Shown piece by piece: positions 10,620-19,302 of a stretch of DNA of 64,000 nucleotides. The position numbers were made by a program, and so were the translations under genes. Source of the stretch: Nitrospirota bacterium (GTDB taxonomy: Bacteria; Nitrospirota; Thermodesulfovibrionia; Thermodesulfovibrionales; UBA6898); the NCBI GenBank assembly GCA_016235245.1, contig JACRLO010000015.1, positions 1 to 64,000 on the forward strand, read 5' to 3'. Position 1 is the first letter of the stretch, and every line of letters starts with the position of its first letter. The notes beneath the pieces were generated by a model that was not told the DNA's origin, ran no database searches, and was given only the letters and a program-made list of their open reading frames with translations.

Positions 10620-11453
10620 TCAGCGAGTCTCTTTTATGTAATGCTTCAGCGCCTCAGACCAGTGGCGAGGAGCAGAAATGCCCTCTAATCGCAGCATGGT
10701 ATTGTTCAGTGGAGATCGGGTCGGCCGCCTGGCAGGTCTTTTATACTCCTCGGAGGTGACAGGCATGATCGGTTTGTCAATACTGATAAGATCAGCGATC
10801 GTTATCGCAAACTCATGCCAGCTGCAGATACCTGAATTGGTAACATGATAGATGCCATAGCCCTTTCCGACGAGCTGTCTGATTGTGGCCGCAAGATCTT
10901 CCGTGAAGGTCGGGCTCCCAAACTGATCGTTTACGACCTGAAGAGAGTCTTTTTCAGCAAGGAGCCTTATTATCGTGTCTACAAAGTTCTTGCCATGAGG
11001 GCCATAGAGCCAGGAGGTACGGACAATATAATATCTGTTGGTAAGGGATGTGATGAACTGTTCTGCCATGAGCTTGGATCGCCCGTAGTGGCTCAGGGGG
11101 TTTGTCCTGTCCCACTCGTCGTATGCAGAGCTTTTTGTCCCGTCAAAGACGTAGTCAGAACTGATATGGATGATCGGGCAGTGGATCTCCTCGCAGGCAA
11201 TAGCCATGTTGCGAGCACCGATGCCGTTGACAAGATAAGCCTTCTCAGGGTCCGACTCGCAGGCATCTACATCAGTGAATGCGGCTGCATGAATCAGGAC
11301 GTCGGGCCTTGTCTCCCGTACAGCCTTAACGGCACCGTCAAGTTTTGTGATATCAAGGCCCGTGCGGGAAAAAGGAACAAGATGTATTTCGGTGAAAACC
11401 TTCTGTACTGCGTGACCGAGCATGCCGTCAGCACCGGTAAGCGCTACCTTCAT
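10620..11453 (-). CDS. rfbD: dTDP-4-dehydrorhamnose reductase
   Basis: This enzyme catalyses the last step to dTDP-L-rhamnose, the NAD(P)H reduction of dTDP-4-keto-L-rhamnose. The 277-residue protein is an extended SDR: GADGMLGHAV (nucleotide-binding Gly motif) at the N-terminus, SSDYVFDG, and catalytic YGRSK near residue 128. The substrate-binding tail includes RRPTRSPLNNTMLRLEGI, typical of RmlD. Its start overlaps the stop of rfbB by 4 bp (ATGA), so the two are translationally coupled. The gene is cytoplasmic and supplies rhamnose for surface polysaccharide. Confidence 0.93.
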   Translation of the reverse strand: MKVALTGADGMLGHAVQKVFTEIHLVPFSRTGLDITKLDGAVKAVRETRPDVLIHAAAFTDVDACESDPEKAYLVNGIGARNMAIACEEIHCPIIHISSDYVFDGTKSSAYDEWDRTNPLSHYGRSKLMAEQFITSLTNRYYIVRTSWLYGPHGKNFVDTIIRLLAEKDSLQVVNDQFGSPTFTEDLAATIRQLVGKGYGIYHVTNSGICSWHEFAITIADLISIDKPIMPVTSEEYKRPARRPTRSPLNNTMLRLEGISAPRHWSEALKHYIKETR

Positions 11454-12475
11454 CCGCTGAACCTTTCACCATACTGGGACGCATAGTATGAGAGATATTC
11501 ACCCGAGATGATACGGCGCCACCACGCTTCGTTGGCAAGATACCAGTCAACGGTTTCCGAGAGTCCCTGGTCGAAGCTCGTTTCATGTTTCCATCCGAGG
11601 GAAGTCTCTATTTTTGTCGGATCAATTGCGTATCTTCTGTCATGTCCGGGGCGGTCTTTTACATACGTGATGAGACTCAAGAGAGCTTCTTGGTCCGCTC
11701 CCGTTTTTTCGGCGATCAGTGCAAGCAGGCTCTTAATGATCTGAATATTCTGCAGCTCGTTCCTGCCCCCGATATTATAGATATCGCCTGCCTTTGCTCT
11801 GTGGAAAACGAGATCGATTGCCCTGCAATGATCAGTTACATGGATCCAGTCCCTGACATTCCGCCCATCGCCATATACCGGGATGCCTTTGCCCTGCAGC
11901 GCGCTTGAGATGACAAGAGGTATAAGTTTTTCAGGGAACTGGTAGGGACCGTAATTATTCGAGCAGCGCGTTATGATCAAATCCATGCCGAACGTCTCAT
12001 GATATGCCCGCACCAGCAGGTCTGACGACGCCTTGCTTGCAGCATAGGGACTGTTCGGCATGATCGGGGATTCTTCGGTAAAAAGCCCATTTTCGATCGA
12101 GCCATAGACCTCGTCTGTCGAAACATGGAGCATCCGGCAGTTGCGTTTCTTTGCAGCCTCAAGCAGACTCTGCGTGCCTAGTACGTTTGTGCGAAGAAAC
12201 GGGGAGGAATCGAGGATAGACCTGTCTACATGGCTCTCAGCGGCAAAGTGTATGATGGCATCGAATTCGAGGCTGTCGATAAAAAGATTGTCGCAGATAT
12301 CAGCCTTGAAAAAGGTATAGTTTGGGAGATCCTTGATGTCGGTAAGATTTTCGAGATTGCCCGCATAGGTCAGTTTGTCCAGGTTGGTGATCGTATGCTC
12401 GGGGTGCGTTGCAAGCATGTAGCGGATGAAGTTCGAGCCGATGAATCCGGCGCCGCCGGTGACCAGTATCTGCAT
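11450..12475 (-). CDS. rfbB: dTDP-glucose 4,6-dehydratase
   Basis: This enzyme converts dTDP-glucose to dTDP-4-keto-6-deoxyglucose with bound NAD+. The 341-residue extended SDR protein carries GGAGFIGSNFIRY, HFAAESHVDRSI, the catalytic STDEVYGS segment and YAASKAS, then RCSNNYGPYQFPEKLIPL. The stop-start junction with the upstream epimerase-like gene is TAATG (1-bp overlap) and with rfbD downstream is ATGA, so rfbC-like, rfbB and rfbD form a tight operon on the minus strand. The thymidylyltransferase gene rfbA that would supply the substrate is not in the window. Confidence 0.95.
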   Translation of the reverse strand: MQILVTGGAGFIGSNFIRYMLATHPEHTITNLDKLTYAGNLENLTDIKDLPNYTFFKADICDNLFIDSLEFDAIIHFAAESHVDRSILDSSPFLRTNVLGTQSLLEAAKKRNCRMLHVSTDEVYGSIENGLFTEESPIMPNSPYAASKASSDLLVRAYHETFGMDLIITRCSNNYGPYQFPEKLIPLVISSALQGKGIPVYGDGRNVRDWIHVTDHCRAIDLVFHRAKAGDIYNIGGRNELQNIQIIKSLLALIAEKTGADQEALLSLITYVKDRPGHDRRYAIDPTKIETSLGWKHETSFDQGLSETVDWYLANEAWWRRIISGEYLSYYASQYGERFSG

Positions 12476-12915
12476 TACTCAACCCTGAAAGGAGCGTCAG
12501 GATCACCCTCATATCTGATCTCGTCAACAGGCTGCATTTTGCCCTTGCCCTTGTAGAGCTTGTCCGGGAGGTTGAGTACAAGTCCCTCGCCATCTCCGAT
12601 ATTCTTATATGCGTGCACAACGTTTGGCGGCACAATTGCAATATGCGGTTTCCCCTCCGTCTCAAAGGTAATCTGCTTCTGATAGGTAGGAGAGTCCCTG
12701 CGATTATCCCACAGGTAAAGCCTGAAATTGCCGAAGAAACAGAAGTAATCCGACTGATCCCTGTGTTCATGCGGACCGCGGGAGACGCCAGGTTTTGTCA
12801 TGGAGATATACGACATAACAGGCCTGAAGTCGAGCTCATCATCGCGGTATATCTCTACAAGCCATCCGCGATCAGCGTGAAACTGATTCAATTCTTTAAT
12901 GATAACGCCTTCCAT
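12475..12915 (-). CDS. rfbC: dTDP-4-dehydrorhamnose 3,5-epimerase-like cupin
   Basis: This 146-residue RmlC-type cupin is shorter than the roughly 180-residue classical enzyme. Visible features are an N-terminal FHADRGWLVEIYRDDEL segment, the GVSRGPHEHRDQSDYFCFFG motif with the active-site His region, and IVPPNVVHAYKN. Its position as first gene of an rfbC-rfbB-rfbD operon supports a role in epimerising dTDP-4-keto-6-deoxyglucose. However, similar short cupins are WxcM/FdtA-type isomerases, so the exact reaction is not certain. No Shine-Dalgarno sequence is seen; a TGC-TATAAT element lies 8 nt upstream of the ATG. Confidence 0.75.
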   Translation of the reverse strand: MEGVIIKELNQFHADRGWLVEIYRDDELDFRPVMSYISMTKPGVSRGPHEHRDQSDYFCFFGNFRLYLWDNRRDSPTYQKQITFETEGKPHIAIVPPNVVHAYKNIGDGEGLVLNLPDKLYKGKGKMQPVDEIRYEGDPDAPFRVE

Positions 12916-12923
12916 GGTGCGCT

Positions 12924-12932
12924 ATTATAGCA
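12924..12932 (-). promoter_or_regulatory. Putative extended -10 promoter of the rfb operon
   Basis: On the minus strand the bases read TGC-TATAAT. Eight nt separate it from the first ATG, so the transcript would start within about 2 nt of the start codon. This is the clearest leaderless-type promoter in the window, because both the -10 and its TGn extension are perfect. Confidence 0.55.
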
Positions 12933-13028
12933 TTAATCCGTGCATGAGTTCGCCGAAATCAGGCGCCTGCTCCGGCTATGCCGGCAACAGCCGCTCGTAG
13001 ATAAGTGAACTCTTGTTTTTGGTCTTTT

Positions 13029-14654
13029 CTAGGCGCTGGCCTGCTCAGGACGGCCTTTAGAGGTGAACCTGAAATGTTCGACCGTACCTTTCAGGACCTC
13101 TGCCAACCTTGCCAGGTCAGTGGATGCCCTGGCTATCTGTTCAGTTCCTGAGGACATCTGCTGCGAGCCGACTGCAATTGACTGGATATCGCCGTTGACC
13201 TGTTCGGTCGTTGTAGACATCTCATCTGCGGCGGTCGCTATATGCTGAACCATGCCCTGAAGCTCTTCTACGCTGCTGACAATCCTTGCCAGTGCTGTTC
13301 CTGCCTGAGATGTGTATTGAACCCCCCGTCCTGCCTTTTCGGTGGCATTGTTCATGGCCGACACGGCATCCCGGATTTCACCCTGGATGGCCAGGATCAT
13401 GCCGCTGATTTCTCCCGTTGCAGCTGCAGTGCGTTCAGCCAGTTTTCTTACCTCATCAGCCACAACAGAAAAGCCTCGTCCATGTTCACCGGCACGGGCC
13501 GCTTCTATGGCAGCATTCAGGGCAAGCAGGTTTGTCTGATCGGCTATGTCGCTAATCACCGTGACGATTTCTCCTATCTGGCTCGAGCGCCCGCCAAGAG
13601 ACTCCATGAGACGCGATGATTCTTCGACCGTTGCCGCGATGCTCTTCACCTCTTCCACCGACCTGTTGACAATGCCTTGTCCGTCCCTGGCAAGTGAATT
13701 GGCCTCCGTTGCAGAAGATGCAATATTCGTTGCGTTCCTGGCGATATCTCCTACTGTCTGCGACATCTCGTCAGATGCCGTGGCGATCTGTTGTGTCCGG
13801 CAGGCCTGGTCAGCTATGCCGCGGCTGATCTGGTCGGATGTGGTGCTTAATTCTTCACTTCCTGAAGCCACGCTGATTGCGGAAGACTTTACTTCCGCAA
13901 CGATCTTCTTGAGACTGTCGAGCATATTTTTCATGGCCAGTAAAATACCGCTTTCCGTGCCGGTAGATGACAACTCCATCGTCAGATCGCCTTCGGAGAT
14001 TCGTCTGGCTATACCGGCGATCTGGGCAGGATCACCGCCGAGTTTGCTCAGGAGGTATTTCATAAGTAGGATGGATCCGGCAAGAGATGCTCCCAATATG
14101 ACGGCATATAGTGCCAGTGAAATATAGCGCATCTGTTTCTGTCTGGAGATCATTGCTTCAGCCTTCGCATCGACCATTTTTTTGACCTCTCCGCGGAAAT
14201 CGCTGAGGGCAGTCTGTGTCTCCGTCAAAAGAGGAGCCGTTTCCTCCTCGTAGATCTTTTTTGCAATATCCTGTCTTCCGTTCTTTACTGCCCCGATAAT
14301 CTTTGCTGCGGTAGCATGGAAGCGCTCATGGGGACTTTCTATTTTTTTGTACGACTGCTCAAGCCCCCTGGGTGGAATGAAGGCGAAATACCACTTGCCC
14401 AGATTGCACTGCCGGTGATCGAGCTTGCCCTGGAAATCCTTTCCGAAGAGGATCGTGCCAACCGCAAGGCCCTCTGCCCATTTATAGTGATCAATGATTC
14501 TTGGTGCAATGCTGCCCTGGATCTCGCGAAGCGCATTGGATTCGCTAATCTCCCTCATTGTCTCCTTGATCGAGATCTGTGCAAATGTTCCCAGCCCAAG
14601 CAAAATTACTGCAAGTGATCCTACGGCGATCTGCAACGTTGTTCTGAGTTTCAT
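13029..14654 (-). CDS. Methyl-accepting chemotaxis protein with CZB-like metal site in the periplasmic domain
   Basis: This is a 541-residue transmembrane chemoreceptor. TM1 is at about 7-26 and TM2 at about 177-197. Between them, the helical sensor domain carries [13 protein letters not shown] (His80, Cys83, Gly86-Lys-Trp) followed by His109 and His113, with an earlier His56. This is the arrangement of the chemoreceptor zinc-binding (CZB) motif. A HAMP domain follows TM2, then a signalling domain with the canonical hairpin segment [20 protein letters not shown]. The C-terminus has no CheR tether. An ATG with GGAGG nearby sets the start. The likely role is sensing zinc, or oxidants through the zinc site, and relaying it to CheA. 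Confidence 0.9.
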   Translation of the reverse strand: MKLRTTLQIAVGSLAVILLGLGTFAQISIKETMREISESNALREIQGSIAPRIIDHYKWAEGLAVGTILFGKDFQGKLDHRQCNLGKWYFAFIPPRGLEQSYKKIESPHERFHATAAKIIGAVKNGRQDIAKKIYEEETAPLLTETQTALSDFRGEVKKMVDAKAEAMISRQKQMRYISLALYAVILGASLAGSILLMKYLLSKLGGDPAQIAGIARRISEGDLTMELSSTGTESGILLAMKNMLDSLKKIVAEVKSSAISVASGSEELSTTSDQISRGIADQACRTQQIATASDEMSQTVGDIARNATNIASSATEANSLARDGQGIVNRSVEEVKSIAATVEESSRLMESLGGRSSQIGEIVTVISDIADQTNLLALNAAIEAARAGEHGRGFSVVADEVRKLAERTAAATGEISGMILAIQGEIRDAVSAMNNATEKAGRGVQYTSQAGTALARIVSSVEELQGMVQHIATAADEMSTTTEQVNGDIQSIAVGSQQMSSGTEQIARASTDLARLAEVLKGTVEHFRFTSKGRPEQASA

Positions 14655-15033
14655 GACAGTTATCCCTCCTGGTGTCTATGTCAGACAGTGCGTGGTTCAC
14701 TTTTCGGAGAGGGCAAGGGCATGAGAGTCCAGGCAGTCCATATGCGGATGGATAAATGCCTGCTGAGCATTGAACAGGAATAGGATGCCTGGATTGATAC
14801 AAGAAAAAAAGCACACTCATCGGTGTCCCCTCCGTTTGAGAACCGCAGTGTCTGATAATTGGCCCAACGCAAAGGCCAGTCCCCTCAATCCCCTGCCACC
14901 CGTGGTCTTGAAATGCAAGCCACATGTGCACAATCAAAACTTAGCGCAAAGCGAAGGACTTGTCAATAACTATCTGAGATTTTGAATGAATCTGGCGGGG
15001 ATACCGTAGTCAATGGTAAATGAGGCAAGTTCT
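14655..15033 (-). other. Intergenic region with no recognisable gene
   Basis: Apart from the chemoreceptor ribosome binding site next to 14654, about 380 bases hold no coding-like frame, tRNA or classified riboswitch that I can recognise. A stretch around 14865-14890 superficially resembles a c-di-GMP riboswitch core but lacks the rest of the fold. Confidence 0.5.
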
Positions 15034-15040
15034 CAAAAAA

Positions 15041-15078
15041 TAAAAAACCCTGCCTGTTCGATACGAGGGCAGGGCTTT
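15041..15078 (-). terminator. Rho-independent terminator after the acyl-CoA dehydrogenase gene
   Basis: The stem CCCTGCC (15048-15054) pairs with GGCAGGG (15068-15074). Read on the minus strand the hairpin is followed by a run of T residues (complement of 15035-15047). It lies 17-50 bp beyond the dehydrogenase stop codon and ends the minus-strand operon. Confidence 0.85.
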
Positions 15079-15094
15079 TATGGTAAATAAATGA

Positions 15095-16255
15095 CTATTT
15101 GTTGTTTCTCGCGAATTCCTTGATAATCTCCTGACCGATGACATTGCGCTGAATCTGGTTCGTTCCTTCATAGATCTGGAGGATCTTGGCATCCCTCATC
15201 ATCTTTTCGACGGGGTACTCTTTCATGTATCCTGAGCCGCCCATGACCTGGACCGCATCCGTGGTGACCCTCATACCTACGTCTGTTGCAAAGCACTTGG
15301 CCATGGCAGATTCCTTGGACACATCCTTTGCTCCGCTGTCAACCAGTCTTGCAACTGAGTATACAAGAGACCTTGCCGCCTCGATGTCCATTGCCATATT
15401 CGCCAGCATGTGCTGCACTGCCTGGAAGCTGATGACCGGGTGGCCGAACTGGATCCTCTTGCGAGCATATTTTACCGCTTCTTCGTAGGCGCCCTGCGCA
15501 ACGCCAAGTCCCTGCGAGCCAACACCTGCGCGCGAACTGTCCAGGGTCTTCATCGCAACGATAAAGCCAATACCTTCTTTACCTATGATGTTCTCCTTCG
15601 GAATTCTGCAGTTGTCAAAAACAAGTTCGGTCGTTATGGACGCCCTGATACCCATCTTGTCCTCTTTCTTGCCGAAGGTGAAACCGGGCGTGCCTTTTTC
15701 GACAACAAAGGCCGAAGCGCCGCGGGGTCCTTTTGCCCTGTCGGTGATCGCTATGATCGTATAGACATCTGCTACGCTGCCGTTTGTGATCCATTGTTTG
15801 GTGCCGTTCAGAATATATTCATCGCCGTCAAGTTTTGCGGTTGTCTGAATGCCGCTCGCATCGCTGCCTGCATTTGCTTCGGTCAGACCGAAGGCAACGA
15901 GTTTCTTGCCTGCTGCAATGTCCGGAAGGTATTTTTTCTTCTGCGCATCAGTGCCGAAGAGAAGCAGCGGATAGGTGCCGAGAGCATTGGCGGCATATGA
16001 CGTTGAGACACCGACACAGGCGCGGGACAGTTCCTCAACACAGAGGCAGAGTTCAAGGCATCCCTTGCCGAGACCGCCGTATTCTTCAGGGATGAAGAGG
16101 CCGAAGAGGTCTGACTGAGCGAGCACCTTCATGATGTCCCAGGGGAATTCACCGGTCTCATCCAGATGGGCCCGAACAGGAACAATCTTTTCTTCGGCAA
16201 CCTGCCGGGCAAGATCCCGTATCATTACCTGCTCTTCAGTCAATAAATAATCCAT
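15095..16255 (-). CDS. Acyl-CoA dehydrogenase
   Basis: This FAD enzyme forms the alpha-beta double bond in acyl-CoA and passes electrons to ETF. The start at 16255 gives 386 residues, the usual short-chain ACAD length, and has a GGAGG ribosome binding site; 19 upstream codons are non-family. The protein has FGLTEANAGSDASG (FAD/substrate-binding loop), RKRIQFGHPVISFQAVQ, VQVMGGSGYMKEYPVEKMMRDAK-like sequence and the catalytic-Glu region IYEGTNQIQ. Chain length cannot be read directly; the sequence most resembles butyryl/short-branched-chain enzymes. No etfAB is in the window. It may be co-transcribed with the aldolase/AOR run, 95 bp upstream. Confidence 0.93.
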   Translation of the reverse strand: MDYLLTEEQVMIRDLARQVAEEKIVPVRAHLDETGEFPWDIMKVLAQSDLFGLFIPEEYGGLGKGCLELCLCVEELSRACVGVSTSYAANALGTYPLLLFGTDAQKKKYLPDIAAGKKLVAFGLTEANAGSDASGIQTTAKLDGDEYILNGTKQWITNGSVADVYTIIAITDRAKGPRGASAFVVEKGTPGFTFGKKEDKMGIRASITTELVFDNCRIPKENIIGKEGIGFIVAMKTLDSSRAGVGSQGLGVAQGAYEEAVKYARKRIQFGHPVISFQAVQHMLANMAMDIEAARSLVYSVARLVDSGAKDVSKESAMAKCFATDVGMRVTTDAVQVMGGSGYMKEYPVEKMMRDAKILQIYEGTNQIQRNVIGQEIIKEFARNNK

Positions 16256-16350
16256 AATCAATCCTCCAACGTAAATTCGCTGCAGAGTGCATATCAAAAT
16301 ATCAGCGGTCATTTTAACAGATACGGAAGGCTTTTTGGAAGAAAGAACTT

Positions 16351-17529
16351 TTAGATAAGTCCCTGAATTTTCTTCAAATATTCATGCATGCAGATATTTT
16401 CAGTGGATTGTATGAGTTCAAAGGCTGGACTGAAGGTATCGTCGCTGACAGAAAAGATGCCGTGCCCAAAGACAATAACTGCCCGACTGTCTTCCATCGC
16501 TTCAGGAACGGTTCTTACGAGGCCTGTCGGACCTGTACCGATTTCGCCTGATACGATTGGTATCCGCGATACTGCCCTCTGCTGCCTGCAGGAGCGATAG
16601 CAGGTTGAGATATCGCAGCCCTCTTTTCTGCAGGACATGGACATGATTACCGTGAATTTTGGGTGGCCATGGACAATGGCGCGTCTGCCCGTCTTTTTGT
16701 GGACGCTGATATGCGCGGAAAGCTCTGACGAAGCAGTTATTCCTGAGGAGGACGATCCGTCAAGAGGGACTGCGTCAATACAGGTTTCGAGCTCATCCAG
16801 GGAACTGCCCGTCTGGCTTATATAAATTGTGTTATTGAAAATGTAAGAGATATTGCCGAAATAGGAGTCGACGAGTTTTTGTCCAACAAGCTCCCTGCCC
16901 GTCAGTATGAGCTGCTGATATACCTCCTGCTCATTCCGGGGCGGGACAGATGGAATATCAGTGCCGGACCCAATTGCCACAGGTATTTTATCAACGATCT
17001 TTTGATATGCATTCAGCAGATTTCTGTTTTCAGGCGTCTTGCCAGTATTACGGTCTTCAAGATGGAACATGACATCTGAAAAAAACTTGACAAAAATCGA
17101 GAAGCAGACCGAGCTGAAAGAAACAAAGGCCTGTTCAGGGCTGACCGTGCCACAGGAGACAATGCCTCTGTTTCCGACAATGGCCGCCTTTCGTCTGGAA
17201 AGGGCGCGGCTGATCGCCACAGCAGAATGCACAGGGATGATAGGGATGTCATGGAGAAAGGTCCTTGTCTCGCAGTCTGTCGGCACCAGAGCGGATTTCT
17301 GATGATCTGCATAATAGGCAAGGATGCTCTTGTACGGCTCAGCAGGCTCTGCATAGAGCAGACTATTGATCTGCATGAGGTCAAAGACCCTAACCAGTTC
17401 AGGGTCGATATCAGTCAAAGACCTGTTTGAAGTCAGTTCTGCGTCGAGGCCGAGGAATGAAATACTGTTCTGTTGAGCCAGCCCCTGTCGGACGATTTTG
17501 TCTGCATATTTGGCAATAAGCTTTTTCAT
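16351..17529 (-). CDS. Tandem class II aldolase/adducin-like protein with a four-Cys insert
   Basis: This is a 392-residue protein. Residues about 205-390 form a full class II aldolase domain: GNISY, the catalytic-type Glu269 in SSE, zinc ligands His287 and His289 (VHGHP) and His356 (FGHG). Between the second and third zinc His is an unusual cluster Cys300, Cys305, Cys310 and Cys314. Residues about 95-150 (AAIVGNRGIVSCGTVSPEQAF) look like the second half of another class II aldolase domain in which the zinc His is replaced by Arg. This suggests an ancient duplication whose N-terminal copy has decayed. The substrate is unknown; relatives cleave sugar phosphates to aldehydes. The start lies 7 bp after the AOR stop, and an aldehyde product would suit that neighbour. 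Confidence 0.75.
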   Translation of the reverse strand: MKKLIAKYADKIVRQGLAQQNSISFLGLDAELTSNRSLTDIDPELVRVFDLMQINSLLYAEPAEPYKSILAYYADHQKSALVPTDCETRTFLHDIPIIPVHSAVAISRALSRRKAAIVGNRGIVSCGTVSPEQAFVSFSSVCFSIFVKFFSDVMFHLEDRNTGKTPENRNLLNAYQKIVDKIPVAIGSGTDIPSVPPRNEQEVYQQLILTGRELVGQKLVDSYFGNISYIFNNTIYISQTGSSLDELETCIDAVPLDGSSSSGITASSELSAHISVHKKTGRRAIVHGHPKFTVIMSMSCRKEGCDISTCYRSCRQQRAVSRIPIVSGEIGTGPTGLVRTVPEAMEDSRAVIVFGHGIFSVSDDTFSPAFELIQSTENICMHEYLKKIQGLI

Positions 17530-17536
17530 CGCTCTG

Positions 17537-19291
17537 CTACAGATACGCTCCCAATCCCAATCTCTCCATCAAGACACTTGTTGGTAATCCTTTCTCGTCA
17601 TATCCCCTGATCTTGTAGTAATTGCTTCGTGCACCCAGGAATTCCTTTCTGTCCAGCGGCCTCACTTTGATCTGCGCTGAAGAGGTGCCCTCCTCGGAAA
17701 AAAACCTCCCGGGAAGGTCGTCCTCAACGCCGGTGATATTGTTCAGGGAGTTCAGGTAGCGTTCGAGCACGTAAATGCGCTCGCCTGTCCTGAGTAAAGA
17801 CTGGGTATCATGGGCCTTGCCGGTTACCGCAGAGACCGCTTTTGCATATTCTTCAAGGGATGCAGCAAAGAAGACAAATTTGCAGGCAGTCAGTGAATCA
17901 ATGACTGCGTTCATGTCCTCGGCGATCTTGATGATCCGTGCCTTACCCTCAAAGGAGAAACGGTCCGTGGCAACGGGCTTTCTTAATATCTCGTGGCTGA
18001 TGGGGTAGGCACGCAGATGGCAGCCTCCACGGTTCGATGTTGCATACGCCAGTGCCATGCCGTATGCGCCGCGAGGGTCATAGGCCGGCAATTCAAGCCC
18101 TTTGACCGACATGCTTGCCTGCGGTTTTCCGACAGCCATGGCATAGTGACGCGAGCCGCGCGACAGCATTCTGCCCCGTTCGGTATTCATTTCTGCAATC
18201 TCCGTGATGAGCGCAAGAAGTTCACCAGAATTCAGTTCTATTCCTTCTGTCTCGGCAAAGCAGGAGATGGTTGCTGCTGTTGTGATCGTGTCGAGGCCGT
18301 AATCATTGCAGAGCCTGTTTGCTTCTATGATTGTCGCAGCGTCACTATTAGTATTCAGTGCGCCGAAGTGCGAAACCGTTTCGTATTCTGGCATTACTTC
18401 ACCCCTGCTGCCAATCTTCTTGCAGAGGATCGGACAGCCCATGCATCCGGTTTTTTTTGCGTCATAAAGACGCTTCAGGTTATAGCCCGAATAGGATGAG
18501 GACGCAGTATAGAAGGTCTGCCTGAAGTTGCTGGTGGGCTCCATCCTGCGGCTATGGATAAGGTCGACAAGTGCGGCGGTGCCGAACTCTGAAATGCCGA
18601 GCTCACCAAAGACTGCCTGGGATGCCCTGAGCAGCCGCATAATATCTTCCCGACTCTCTTTGACTGCAGCGGCGTCAAATATGTCGAACGAGCCGCTACC
18701 TTTTATGCGTATCGCCTTGAGCTTCTTGGCTCCCATGACTGCGCCGAGTCCGCCCCTGCCTGCGAGGTAGTGCCCGTCAAAAACAATCGATGAAAATGAA
18801 ACCTGATTTTCTCCAGCAATGCCGATTATGGCATCAGAACCCTTGCTTCCGAGCAGGGTCCGCGCGTCCTCTGCATTTTTCCCGGCAAGGTGACCGGCAT
18901 CAGCGATCACGACAGTCTGGTCATCGATCAGGACCATCGCCCATGTATCGGCCTTGCCGGTTATCTCGATGAAATCATAGCCGGCACGCTTTAGCTCTGT
19001 CCCGAACCTGCCGCCCACTGAGCAGTCAAATATGGTGCCGGTGAGGGGGGAACGCGATACGACGGAAGACCTGCCGGAGGTTGGTGTGTCTGTTGCCACG
19101 AGAGGACCTGATGCAAAAATAAGCGGCATCTCAGGAGCATCATAGTTCTGCACAATCCTTTTACCCAACAGTGCTACGCCAATACCCCGTCCTCCGATAT
19201 ACTGTTCAATGAGGTCGACCGGAGTATCAACGATTTCGGTCTTTTTTGCAGAAAGGTCGATTCTCAGGCTTTTGGACGCGTATCCGTACAT
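17537..19291 (-). CDS. Aldehyde:ferredoxin oxidoreductase family protein (tungsten/molybdopterin enzyme)
   Basis: AOR-family enzymes oxidise aldehydes to acids, or the reverse, using a tungstobispterin cofactor and one [4Fe-4S] cluster. The 584-residue protein has the N-terminal IGGRGIGVALLG pterin-binding region, GRSSVVSRSPLTGTIFDCSVGGRFG, and a cluster motif Cys283-x2-Cys286-x3-Cys290 with a distant Cys470. Family segments PEYET, DYGLDTITT and RGGCHLRAYP are also present, so all expected ligands are retained. The 4-Fe motif is CMGCPILC. It lies between pmbA (11 bp upstream) and the tandem aldolase (7 bp downstream). The substrate cannot be told from sequence; the protein may also be a benzoyl-CoA-reductase-type relative. 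Confidence 0.9.
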   Translation of the reverse strand: MYGYASKSLRIDLSAKKTEIVDTPVDLIEQYIGGRGIGVALLGKRIVQNYDAPEMPLIFASGPLVATDTPTSGRSSVVSRSPLTGTIFDCSVGGRFGTELKRAGYDFIEITGKADTWAMVLIDDQTVVIADAGHLAGKNAEDARTLLGSKGSDAIIGIAGENQVSFSSIVFDGHYLAGRGGLGAVMGAKKLKAIRIKGSGSFDIFDAAAVKESREDIMRLLRASQAVFGELGISEFGTAALVDLIHSRRMEPTSNFRQTFYTASSSYSGYNLKRLYDAKKTGCMGCPILCKKIGSRGEVMPEYETVSHFGALNTNSDAATIIEANRLCNDYGLDTITTAATISCFAETEGIELNSGELLALITEIAEMNTERGRMLSRGSRHYAMAVGKPQASMSVKGLELPAYDPRGAYGMALAYATSNRGGCHLRAYPISHEILRKPVATDRFSFEGKARIIKIAEDMNAVIDSLTACKFVFFAASLEEYAKAVSAVTGKAHDTQSLLRTGERIYVLERYLNSLNNITGVEDDLPGRFFSEEGTSSAQIKVRPLDRKEFLGARSNYYKIRGYDEKGLPTSVLMERLGLGAYL

Positions 19292-19302
19292 GGGTGGGCC
19301 GT

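Noticed and set aside
10845-11486. A 213-codon plus-strand open frame opposite rfbD
   Set aside because: Antisense to a well-conserved enzyme gene; sequence has no family resemblance.
12933-13028. Hairpin CCGGC-TAT-GCCGG as a terminator for the chemoreceptor gene
   Set aside because: The stem is only 5 bp and no T-run follows on the minus strand, so it is not convincing as an intrinsic terminator.
14850-14990. Possible c-di-GMP (GEMM) riboswitch: ACGCAAAGGCC-like core
   Set aside because: Only the short core-like stretch matches; the paired stems and the required second conserved block are absent, and no gene lies in the right position downstream on the plus strand.
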